From Sphaerisporangium perillae (GTDB lineage Bacteria > Actinomycetota > Actinomycetes > Streptosporangiales > Streptosporangiaceae), in NCBI RefSeq assembly GCF_023276435.1, contig NZ_JALLPO010000031.1, forward strand, positions 1-64,000: a stretch of 64,000 bases of DNA, given 5' to 3'. The notes under the pieces were generated by a model. It was not told the origin of the DNA, made no database searches, and saw only the letters and a list, made by a program, of their open reading frames with translations. Made by a program: the position numbers and the translations under genes. This document shows positions 50,720-58,276 of this stretch, piece after piece; position 1 is the stretch's first letter, and each line of letters begins with the position of its first letter.

Positions 50720-51799
50720 TCAGGCCGTGGGCGTGCCCAGCCAGGCGATCATCCGGCGCTCGCAGTCGGCGATCTGGGCGAGCGAGACGTACTCATCCTG
50801 CTGGTGGGCGAGGTTCGGATCGCCGGGGCCGTAGTTGACGGCGGGGATGCCGAGCCCGGAGAAACGCGCGACGTCGGTCCACCCGAGCTTGGCCCGGGGG
50901 GTCCCGCCGATGGCGCCCACGAACGCCGCGGCGACCGGATCGGTCAGCCCAGGGCGCGCGCCCGGGGCGGCGTCGGTGAACCGCACCTCGTACCCGTCGA
51001 ACACCTCGCGGACGTGGTCCTGCGCCTGCTCGACCGAACGGTCGGGGGCGAAGCGGTGGTTCACCGTCACCACGCACTCGTCGGGGATCACGTTGCCGGC
51101 CACGCCTCCGGCGATGCCGACGGCGTTCAGCCCCTCGTGGTAGGCCAGGCCGTCCACGACCGGCTCCCGTGCCTGGTAGGCGTTGAGCCGGGCCAGGACG
51201 GGCTCGGCACCGTGCACGGCGTTCACGCCGTACCAGGAACGGGCGCTGTGGGCGCGCCTGCCCCGGATGACGACCTGTGCGCGCAGGGTGCCCTGGCAGC
51301 CGCCCTCGATCTCGCCGCCGGTGGGCTCCATCAGGACGGCGAAGTCGCCGGCGAGCAGCTCGGGACGGGTGCGGGCGAGGCGGGCGAGGCCATTGCGCAC
51401 GGCCTCGACCTCCTCGCAGTCGTAGAAGACGTAGGTGACGTCCCTGCTGGGCTCGGGGACCCCGGCGGCGAGCTTCAGGGCCACAGCGACGCCGCTCTTC
51501 ATGTCGGAGGTGCCGCACCCGTACAGCAGGTCGCCGTCGACGCGCGAGGGAAGGTTCCCGGCGAGCGGCACCGTATCGATGTGGCCGGCGATCACCACCC
51601 GCTCGGAGCGGCCCAGCTCCGTGCGGGCGACGACCGCGTCGCCGTCGCGGACGACGGCGAGGTGCGGCAGCGGCGCGAGGGCCGCCTCGACGGCGTCCGC
51701 CAGGGCCTTCTCGTCACCGCTGACCGACTCAACGTCGACGAGCGCGGCCGTCAGCGCCCGCACGTCACCGGACAGGTCGAGCGGCGGCGCGTCAGGCAT
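50720..51799 (-). CDS. dapE: Succinyl-diaminopimelate desuccinylase
   Basis: 359 aa M20 peptidase-fold. [48 protein letters not shown] and [19 protein letters not shown] give the di-zinc ligands and catalytic Glu. Produces LL-diaminopimelate for lysine and peptidoglycan. Starts 8 nt inside the end of dapD. Confidence 0.94.
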   Translation of the reverse strand: MPDAPPLDLSGDVRALTAALVDVESVSGDEKALADAVEAALAPLPHLAVVRDGDAVVARTELGRSERVVIAGHIDTVPLAGNLPSRVDGDLLYGCGTSDMKSGVAVALKLAAGVPEPSRDVTYVFYDCEEVEAVRNGLARLARTRPELLAGDFAVLMEPTGGEIEGGCQGTLRAQVVIRGRRAHSARSWYGVNAVHGAEPVLARLNAYQAREPVVDGLAYHEGLNAVGIAGGVAGNVIPDECVVTVNHRFAPDRSVEQAQDHVREVFDGYEVRFTDAAPGARPGLTDPVAAAFVGAIGGTPRAKLGWTDVARFSGLGIPAVNYGPGDPNLAHQQDEYVSLAQIADCERRMIAWLGTPTA

Positions 51800-52628
51800 T
51801 GACGCCGTGCTGCCGCAGCACGTCGTTCAGCGCGGCCTTGTCGTGGCGCTGCCCCTCTTCGAGCCGCTTGAGCACAAGGACGCAGGGAAGGCCGAAGGTG
51901 CCGCCGGGGAACTCCTTGGCGCGGGTGCCGCCGACGGCGACGCACCAGTCGGGGATGCGGCCCCGGGAGATCTCCTCGCCGGTCTCGACGTCGATGACGG
52001 GCATGGAGGCCGACAGGATCGTGCCGGCGCCGACCACGGCGCCCTTGCCGACCCGCGCGCCCTCGACGATCATCGAGCGGCTGCCGATCAGCGCCTCGTC
52101 CTCGATGACGACGGGAACTGCGTTCGGCGGCTCCAGCACCCCGCCGATGCCGACGCCACCCGACAGGTGGACGTTCCGGCCGATCTGGGCGCAGGAGCCG
52201 ACGGTGGCCCAGGTGTCCACCATGGTGCCGCCGTCCACATAGGCGCCGATGTTGGTGTACGACGGCATCAGCACCACGCCCGGGGCGAGGTAGGAGCCCC
52301 AGCGCGCGATGGCGCCGGGCACCACGCGCACGCCTTCGAAGGACGTCTTCAGCGGGATGCGGTCATTGTGATGGAAGTCACCCACCTGGCTTCTGACCAT
52401 GCCGAGGACCCGGAAGCTGAGCAGGATGGCCCGCTTGGCCCGCTCGTCCACGACCACCTCGCCGGAGGAGTGGTCGACGAAGGCGACGCGCGCCTTGCCG
52501 GTGTCCAGCATGTCCACGGCGCCGACGATCACGCCGCGTGCTTCGCCGTCCTCCGGCGACAGGTCCGCGCGCTGCTCCCACAACTCGTCCACGGTGGCCG
52601 GCAACGGGCTTTCGAAGGTCTCGCTCAT
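51792..52628 (-). CDS. dapD: Tetrahydrodipicolinate N-succinyltransferase
   Basis: 278 aa. N-terminal alpha/beta part, then left-handed beta-helix hexapeptides: [61 protein letters not shown]. Matches the actinobacterial DapD class. Uses succinyl-CoA to open the acyl branch of the DAP pathway, with dapC and dapE in the same neighbourhood. No clear ribosome site before ATG 52628. Confidence 0.94.
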   Translation of the reverse strand: MSETFESPLPATVDELWEQRADLSPEDGEARGVIVGAVDMLDTGKARVAFVDHSSGEVVVDERAKRAILLSFRVLGMVRSQVGDFHHNDRIPLKTSFEGVRVVPGAIARWGSYLAPGVVLMPSYTNIGAYVDGGTMVDTWATVGSCAQIGRNVHLSGGVGIGGVLEPPNAVPVVIEDEALIGSRSMIVEGARVGKGAVVGAGTILSASMPVIDVETGEEISRGRIPDWCVAVGGTRAKEFPGGTFGLPCVLVLKRLEEGQRHDKAALNDVLRQHGVNA

Positions 52629-52684
52629 GAAAGGGGAGCTTAGTGCCGCACGCCGACCTCGGCGGGGCCGGTAGGTTCTTCTCC

Positions 52685-53515
52685 GTGGCACGGCGATTCT
52701 CACGAGCGGTTCTGACGATCATGGGCATCGTCGTCGTGCTCGGCGTGGCCGTCTTCTTCGGGGTCTACTACCTGCTGAACAAGGCCAAGCCGATCGCCCT
52801 CGGCGAACACTGCGAGGTCAGGACGCCGGCGGGCACCCTCGACCTTGAGATCGAGCAGGCCCAGGTGGCCGCCACGATCGCCGCGGTCGCCGCCGACCGG
52901 GGGCTGCCGGAGCGGGCCGTCGAGATCGGCTACGTCACCGCGATCCAGGAGTCCAAGCTGCTGAACCTCCCGTTCGGCGACCGCGACTCGGTGGGGGTGT
53001 TCCAGCAGCGGCCCTCGCAGGGCTGGGGCACCGTCAAGCAGCTCCAGGACCCGGTCTACGCCACCCGCAAGTTCTACTCCGCGCTGGTCAAGGTGAAGCG
53101 CTACCAGAAGCTGCCGCTGCACGAGGCGGCCCAGGCGGTGCAGCGGTCCGCCGACGGCTCCGCGTACGCCCAGCACGAGGAGGACGCCAAGATCCTCGCC
53201 GCGGCGTTCACCGGACGGGTGCCGAAGGCCGTCCACTGCTGGTATCCCTCCCCCAGCAAGCCGGTCCCCTCGCAGAGCGTGAAGGCGCGCAAGGAACTCG
53301 GCAGGGCCCTCGGGCAGAACCCCGCCGAGACCGGCCGGATCAGCGCGCCGACACAGCGCCGCGGCTGGCTGATCGCCTCCTGGTCGGTCGCCCACGCCCA
53401 GAAGTACGGCCTGCGCCAGGTGCGCTACGACGGGGTCAGGTGGTCGTCCACCTCGGGCCACGACGGCTGGCTGACCGACGCCAAGTCCACGGCGACGACG
53501 GTGGAGATCGCCTGA
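52685..53515 (+). CDS. Exported protein with lysozyme-like fold signature
   Basis: 276 aa from GTG. One helix (AVLTIMGIVVVLGVAVFFGVYYLL, 8-31) then an extracytoplasmic domain with AVEIGYVTAIQESKLLNLPFGDRDSVGVFQQRPSQGWG. The GDRDSVGVFQQRPSQGWG signature and Glu89 suggest a lysozyme/transglycosylase-like fold; in databases it is often mis-named heavy metal transporter. A second half (NPAETGRISAPTQRRGWLIASWSVAHAQKYGL) resembles a D-Ala-D-Ala-peptidase-like or LysM-associated region; uncertain. Divergent from dapD. Confidence 0.78.
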   Translation: MARRFSRAVLTIMGIVVVLGVAVFFGVYYLLNKAKPIALGEHCEVRTPAGTLDLEIEQAQVAATIAAVAADRGLPERAVEIGYVTAIQESKLLNLPFGDRDSVGVFQQRPSQGWGTVKQLQDPVYATRKFYSALVKVKRYQKLPLHEAAQAVQRSADGSAYAQHEEDAKILAAAFTGRVPKAVHCWYPSPSKPVPSQSVKARKELGRALGQNPAETGRISAPTQRRGWLIASWSVAHAQKYGLRQVRYDGVRWSSTSGHDGWLTDAKSTATTVEIA

Positions 53516-53517
53516 CC

Positions 53518-53587
53518 GTCCGGGCGCCGGCCGAAGCACGCGCTCCACGTCCGACGGTCCGGGCGTCCGCTAGAGCATGCGCTCCAC
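53518..53587. repeat. Two 31-bp direct repeats at the end of the DUF4178 gene
   Basis: Copies at 53518-53548 and 53557-53587 begin GTCCGGGCG and end GCGCTCCAC, matching at 25 of 31 bases. The second copy contains the DUF4178 stop and last codons (ERML). The first is a partial duplicate in the spacer before the convergent gene end. Confidence 0.6.
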
Positions 53588-54229
53588 TTTGATGGAGCCG
53601 GGGGACAGCGGCTGGGCGTAGGCGGCGGTCCATGCCTGGCCCTGGACCCGGTTGAAGCCCAGCAGCCGCCCGTCGGCGGCGCGGTAGTCGGCGAAGTCGA
53701 CCAGGCCGCGCTCGGGATACCCGGTCGTGCCCTCGGAGCGGAAGCTGGCGGTGCCCCGCTGGGTCGGGTGGAACTCCACGCCTTCCATGATCAGCATGCT
53801 CTTGGCCGGCACCATGCCCTGGGTCGGGACCGGGGTCCAGAGGTAGACCTCCAGGTGGGGCGGGTCCTCGGGGTCCGGCCCCTGGCGCTCCTCGACCGAG
53901 AGCCACTGGTAGTAGTGGCCCATGCCCTCTTCGAGCAGGTATTCGATCCACTGATCGCCCTGCCATGACAGGTGGAGGGCGCCGAGGACGCGTGAGCGCA
54001 TCCCCTGGCGGTCGATGACGTCTCCGACCTTGATCGTGCGAGGGTCGAGGTAGTCGGGGTCCAGAATGACCGGACGGGCCAGCGCCGGGTGCGACGACAT
54101 CGGCTCGGGTGGCTCAGGGGGTCTGGGAGCCGGTCGAGCCGTCCTGTCCTGCCGTCGCGTGCCGAGGTAGGCGCCCAGCACGACGACGAAGATGGCTGCG
54201 CTCACTGCGAGCACGACCGCAACGGTCAT
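53570..54229 (-). CDS. DUF4178 membrane-anchored protein
   Basis: 219 aa. N-terminal helix (TVAVVLAVSAAIFVVVLGAYLG), Pro-rich linker, then the DUF4178 domain: DPRTIKVGDVIDRQGMRSRVLGALHLSWQGDQWIEYLLEEG and GHYYQWLSVEERQGP. Function unknown; DUF4178 proteins elsewhere go with phage-shock or tellurite-type loci. Starts 11 nt after dapC, so in one transcript. Confidence 0.85.
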   Translation of the reverse strand: MTVAVVLAVSAAIFVVVLGAYLGTRRQDRTARPAPRPPEPPEPMSSHPALARPVILDPDYLDPRTIKVGDVIDRQGMRSRVLGALHLSWQGDQWIEYLLEEGMGHYYQWLSVEERQGPDPEDPPHLEVYLWTPVPTQGMVPAKSMLIMEGVEFHPTQRGTASFRSEGTTGYPERGLVDFADYRAADGRLLGFNRVQGQAWTAAYAQPLSPGSIKVERML

Positions 54230-54240
54230 GCCGCGGGATC

Positions 54241-55320
54241 CTACTGGAGGCGGAGCACCGCCGCATTGACCCGTTCGTCAGTTGCCGTCATGGCGATACG
54301 GATATGCGACGCACCGGCATGTCCATAAAAGTCGCCCGGGGCGACCAAAATGCCGATTTTGGCCAGCGCATCGACCTGTTCCCAGCAATTTCGGTCATCG
54401 GTCGCCCACAAATAGAGCCCCGCCGTCGAGTGCTCGACGCGCCACCCCGCCTTTTCCAGCGCGGGCCGCATCAGGGCGCGCCGCGCGGCGTACAGCTCGC
54501 GCTGCCCGGCGGCGTGCTCGTCGTCGTCGAGCGCGGCGGCCATCGCGGCCTGGACCGGCGCGGGCATCATCATGCCGGCGTGCTTGCGCACCTCCAGCAG
54601 CCGCCGGACGAGCGCCGGATCGCCCGCGACGAACCCCGCGCGGTAGCCGGCGAGGTTGGACCGCTTGGACAGCGAGTGCACGGCGAGCAGGCCCTCATGG
54701 GAGCCGCCGCAGACGTCGGGGTGCAGGATCGAGACCGGCCGCTCTTCCCAGCCCAGCTCGATGTAGCACTCGTCGGAGGCCACGATCGCGCCCCGCTCGC
54801 GCGCCCAGGCGACGACCTTGCGGAGATGCTCGGCGGGCAGCACGCGGCCCGTCGGGTTCGACGGGGAGTTCACCCAGACCAGCGGCACCCGCTCGGGGCC
54901 GAGCCCCAGCAGGCCGTCGGAGGTGTACGGCGTGGCGCCCGCGAGCCGCGCGCCGACGTCGTAGGTGGGGTAGGCGAGGGAAGGGATGACCACGCGGTCG
55001 CCCTGCCCGAGGCCGAGCAGCGTGGGCAGCCAGGCGACCAGCTCCTTGGAGCCGATCGTCGGCAGGACGTCGGCGGGGTCGACCGTGACGCCGAGGCGGC
55101 GGTCCAGCCAGCCGGCGACCGCGCGGCGGAGCCGCTCGGTGCCATGGGTGAGGGGGTATCCAGGGCTGTCGGCCGCGCCCGCGAGCGCCTCCTGGACCAC
55201 GGCGGGCACCGGGTCGACGGGAGTGCCGACCGAGAGGTCGACGATGCCGTCCGGGTGCGCGAGCGCCCGTTCCTTGTACGGCACCAGCCGGTCCCACGGG
55301 AAGTCGGGCAGCCCGATCAT
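54241..55320 (-). CDS. dapC: Succinyldiaminopimelate transaminase
   Basis: 359 aa class I/II aminotransferase. Starts MIGLPDFPWDRLVPYKERA, the typical actinobacterial DapC beginning. PLP Lys in HSLSKRSNLAGYRAGF; NSPSNPTGRVL; SDECYIELGW. Transfers an amino group from glutamate to N-succinyl-2-amino-6-ketopimelate. Downstream of fdxA on the same strand (121 nt between), an order found in many actinobacteria. Confidence 0.93.
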   Translation of the reverse strand: MIGLPDFPWDRLVPYKERALAHPDGIVDLSVGTPVDPVPAVVQEALAGAADSPGYPLTHGTERLRRAVAGWLDRRLGVTVDPADVLPTIGSKELVAWLPTLLGLGQGDRVVIPSLAYPTYDVGARLAGATPYTSDGLLGLGPERVPLVWVNSPSNPTGRVLPAEHLRKVVAWARERGAIVASDECYIELGWEERPVSILHPDVCGGSHEGLLAVHSLSKRSNLAGYRAGFVAGDPALVRRLLEVRKHAGMMMPAPVQAAMAAALDDDEHAAGQRELYAARRALMRPALEKAGWRVEHSTAGLYLWATDDRNCWEQVDALAKIGILVAPGDFYGHAGASHIRIAMTATDERVNAAVLRLQ

Positions 55321-55441
55321 CGATTACCCCCAGGGTCGATCTTGAATGTCGACGTCCGAGCATGACGGCGGCCGGTACCGCGACCAGGCGGTCACGGTAC
55401 CCGGCGGCCTCTCGTTGCCACGAACGGCCACGAACGGAAGG

Positions 55442-55768
55442 TCAGTGCTCCTCGGCCTGCGGCGGGAGCGCGGCCACGATCGGGTGATCCTTGTCGATCT
55501 TGCCGACCTTGGAGGCACCGCCGGGCGAGCCGAGGTCGTCGAAGAACTCGACGTTCGCCTTGTAGAAATCCTTCCACTGGTCGGGCGTGTCGTCCTCGTA
55601 GAAGATCGCCTCGACCGGGCAGACGGGTTCGCACGCGCCGCAGTCCACGCACTCGTCTGGGTGGATGTAGAGCATGCGGTTGCCCTCGTAGATGCAATCG
55701 ACGGGGCATTCTTCGATGCACGCCTTGTCCAGGACATCAACGCAAGGCTGCGCGATGACGTAGGTCAC
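55442..55768 (-). CDS. fdxA: 7Fe ferredoxin
   Basis: 108 aa, GTG start with AAGGAG 6 nt upstream. Two cluster motifs: VDVLDKACIEECPVDCIYEG (preceded by Cys9) and CVDCGACEPVCPVEAIFYED. The C9-x7-C17 spacing is the 7Fe type ([3Fe-4S] plus [4Fe-4S]). Electron carrier for cytochromes P450 or other reductases. Acidic tail ends LPPQAEEH. Confidence 0.95.
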   Translation of the reverse strand: MTYVIAQPCVDVLDKACIEECPVDCIYEGNRMLYIHPDECVDCGACEPVCPVEAIFYEDDTPDQWKDFYKANVEFFDDLGSPGGASKVGKIDKDHPIVAALPPQAEEH

Positions 55769-55873
55769 CTCGGGCTCCTTCTTCTCCGCGCCTTCGCACG
55801 ACTCGTCCGCGGGTTGCTAGACCTAGTATTGCCGTGCTGGCCACATGTCTGAAACGGGAGGGGGGCGAACCGC

Positions 55874-56095
55874 GTGACACCGCACTTTGGCGGAAGGCTG
55901 GTGATCGCCGTCTCCCCCTCTGACGTGGGCCGCAGGGTCACCGTCCGGCGCCGCGACCCCGACGGCTTCCGCGACACCGTAGGCGTCCTCGAGTCCTGGG
56001 AGGGGGGCCTGCTCCAGGTCCGCAAGCGCGACGGCACACTGGTAGCCGTCCGCGAGGAGACCGTGGTCGCCGCCAAGGTGGTCCCAGAGCGCTGA
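55874..56095 (+). CDS. Isolated SH3-like domain of a GNAT-type acetyltransferase
   Basis: 73 aa, GTG start. VSPSDVGRRVTVRRRDPDGFRDTVGVLESWEGGLLQVRKRDGTLVAVREETVVAAKVVPER matches the N-terminal SH3-like module that, in other actinobacteria, precedes a GNAT domain next to fdxA. Here a stop codon follows immediately after VVPER and no GNAT sequence follows in any frame I read. Either a genuine short protein or what is left of a truncated gene. Divergent from fdxA. Confidence 0.65.
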   Translation: MTPHFGGRLVIAVSPSDVGRRVTVRRRDPDGFRDTVGVLESWEGGLLQVRKRDGTLVAVREETVVAAKVVPER

Positions 56096-56215
56096 CCCGG
56101 GCCCCGCCCCGGCCTCCCGCCGCTCCGGCCCGCTCGCCCGGACCCGCACCCCTGCTGTGCTGTGCTGTGCCAACGCTGGCCCAAACATCCGCGTGCCTCC
56201 TCGACGCGGGAGGAT

Positions 56216-57319
56216 ATGACGCTGAGTATTCGTTTCGTGACATCACGCGCCGCAGTCGCCACAGTGATCCTCGCCACAGCCGTGGCCGGGTGCTCATCCT
56301 CGACCACCACCGACAAGAAGCCGCCTCCGGTCAACCCGCGGGCCGCGAGCCTGGCCCAAGGGTTCGGCACGATGGACCGGCTCGTCGAGGCCGCGAGACG
56401 AGAAGGCGCCCTGAACCTCGTCGGGATCCCGCGCGACTGGGTGAACTACGGCGCCGTCATGGACCGCTTCTCCGGCGAGTACGGGGTGCGGATCAACGTG
56501 ACCGAGCCGGGCGCGAGCAGCCAGCGCGAGATCGACCTGGCGAAGTCCGCCAAGCCCGGCCAGGCGCCGGATGTGTTCGACCTCGGCATGGACGTCGCGA
56601 TCACCAACGCCCAGCGCTTCGCCCCGTACAAGGTGGCCGCCTGGCAGGACATCCCCGACAACGTCAAGGATCTCAAGGGCCACTGGTACGCCGGCTACGG
56701 CGGCTACATGTCCATCGGGTACGACCCGCGCAAGGTCCCCGCCCCGGCGACGTTCACGGACCTGCTCAAGCCCGGGTACGCCGTCGCGCTGCCGGGCGAT
56801 CCGCTGCAGACCGCGGCCGCGTTCAACGGCGTCATGGCGGCGTCGCTGCAGGACGGCCGGCCGCAGGCCGAGCGGGGGCTCGCCTTGTTCGCGCGGCTGA
56901 AGAAGGACGGCCGTTTCAGCCTCCCCTCCCAGGCCAACACCCTGGTCGACTGGGACTACGTGAACGCCGCCAAGGCCGCGCAGACCGCCGGGGACGACAA
57001 GCCCGCCTGGAAGGTCGTGGTGCCCGCGAACGCGGCGCTCGCCTCGTACTACGTCCAGGCGATCAACAGGAAGGCCCCGCACCCCGCCGCCGCCCGGCTC
57101 TGGCAGGAGTTCCTCTACAGCGACGAGGTCCAGAACCTCTTCCTCAAGGGCTTCGCCCGGCCGGCGCGCATGGAGGCGCTGGAGATGTCGGGCAAGCTCG
57201 ACAGGCAGGCCGCGGCCAAGCTGCCCCCGGTTCCCCGCACCCCCGTCCTGCTGACGATCCCGCAGACGGACGAGGGCAAGACCTACCTCAAGGCCAACTG
57301 GTCGAAATCGATGGGCTGA
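56216..57319 (+). CDS. Orphan ABC-type solute-binding lipoprotein
   Basis: 367 aa. Lipoprotein signal with lipobox VAGC at Cys26. Extracellular solute-binding family 1 features: VEAARREGALNLVGIPRDWVNYGAVMDRFSGEYGVRINV, PDVFDLGMDVAITNAQRFAPYKV, GGYMSIGYDPRKV. The layout resembles spermidine/putrescine- or iron-type binding proteins. No permease or ATPase gene is within the window on either side. GGAGG is only 2 nt from the ATG. Confidence 0.87.
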   Translation: MTLSIRFVTSRAAVATVILATAVAGCSSSTTTDKKPPPVNPRAASLAQGFGTMDRLVEAARREGALNLVGIPRDWVNYGAVMDRFSGEYGVRINVTEPGASSQREIDLAKSAKPGQAPDVFDLGMDVAITNAQRFAPYKVAAWQDIPDNVKDLKGHWYAGYGGYMSIGYDPRKVPAPATFTDLLKPGYAVALPGDPLQTAAAFNGVMAASLQDGRPQAERGLALFARLKKDGRFSLPSQANTLVDWDYVNAAKAAQTAGDDKPAWKVVVPANAALASYYVQAINRKAPHPAAARLWQEFLYSDEVQNLFLKGFARPARMEALEMSGKLDRQAAAKLPPVPRTPVLLTIPQTDEGKTYLKANWSKSMG

Positions 57320-57376
57320 GCCCACCGGGAGGCAAGCCTCCGGACAGATGTGTCGCTGAGACATCAAGGCTCTAAA

Positions 57377-57396
57377 GTGTCTGTACTTACGGACAC
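57377..57396. promoter_or_regulatory. Imperfect 20-bp palindrome before the methyltransferase
   Basis: GTGTCTGTAC/TTACGGACAC: eight of ten arm positions pair. Located 29-48 nt before the methyltransferase ATG, with two nearby half-site-like GAGACATC/GATGTCTGAG elements. Possibly an operator. Confidence 0.35.
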
Positions 57397-57424
57397 GGGA
57401 AGCGATGTCTGAGAATGCGAGCTG

Positions 57425-58207
57425 ATGGCCTTGCGACACGAAACGCCGAGCTTGATGCGGTGGAACGCGCGCGCCTATGACAGCTCGTTCGGCTACGTCT
57501 CGGCACACGGAGAGCCGCTGATCGAGCTGCTCGACCCCCGGCCGGACGAGCGCATCCTCGATCTCGGCTGCGGCACCGGAGTGCTGACCGCCGACATCGC
57601 GGCCAGGGGCACCACCGTGCTCGGCATGGACGGCTCGGCCGCGATGATCGAGGTCGCGGTCGCCCACCACCCCGGGCTGGACTTCATGGTCGGCGACGGG
57701 GCGAACTTCGGCGTCCCCGTGCCCTACGACGCGGTGTTCTCCAACGCCGCCCTGCACTGGATGGGCCGCGACCCCGACGCGGTGATCCACTGCGTGCGCA
57801 TGGCCCTGACCCCCGGGGGCCGTTTCGTCGCCGAGATGGGCGGCGCCGGCAACTGCGCCGCGCTCACCTCCGCGATGCTCACCGCCTGGCGGGAGTACGG
57901 GCTGCCCGAGCCGGAGCTGCCGTGGTACTTCCCCTCCCCCGCCGAGTACGCGCTCCGCCTGGAGAAGGGCGGGTTCACCGTGCGGCTGCTCGAGTACTTC
58001 GACCGGCCGACCCCCCTCGACGAGTGCCCCAACGGCGCGGCCGACTGGGTCCGGATGTTCGCGGGCTCCCTGCTCGACGGGGTGCCGCCCGCCACCGTGG
58101 AGCCGTTACTGAGAAGGCTCAACGAGCTGGCCGCCCCGGCGTTACGCCGGGAATCGGGGTGGATGGCCGACTACGTGAGGCTGCGATTCGCGGCTGTGCG
58201 GGCCTAA
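57425..58207 (+). CDS. Class I SAM-dependent methyltransferase
   Basis: 260 aa. MRWNARAYDSSFGYVSAHGEPLIELL, SAM motif ILDLGCGTGVLTADIA, VLGMDGSAAMIEVA, NAALHWMGRDPDAV. Similar to trans-aconitate-methyltransferase-type enzymes. No neighbouring pathway. The start ATG has no strong ribosome site (GCGAGCTG). Monocistronic. Confidence 0.88.
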   Translation: MALRHETPSLMRWNARAYDSSFGYVSAHGEPLIELLDPRPDERILDLGCGTGVLTADIAARGTTVLGMDGSAAMIEVAVAHHPGLDFMVGDGANFGVPVPYDAVFSNAALHWMGRDPDAVIHCVRMALTPGGRFVAEMGGAGNCAALTSAMLTAWREYGLPEPELPWYFPSPAEYALRLEKGGFTVRLLEYFDRPTPLDECPNGAADWVRMFAGSLLDGVPPATVEPLLRRLNELAAPALRRESGWMADYVRLRFAAVRA

Positions 58208-58232
58208 GGGCCGTCTACGATCGAGCGATTTG

Positions 58233-58248
58233 CCAGACTATGGTCTGG
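58233..58248. promoter_or_regulatory. Palindrome over the -10 region of the helicase cassette
   Basis: CCAGAC-TATG-GTCTGG, perfect 6-bp arms, 28 nt before the ATG of the first cassette gene. TATGGT in its centre fits a -10. A likely operator-over-promoter arrangement, controlling the three-gene unit below. Confidence 0.5.
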
Positions 58249-58276
58249 TCAACGGAATCACCGGAGAGGAAACGGG

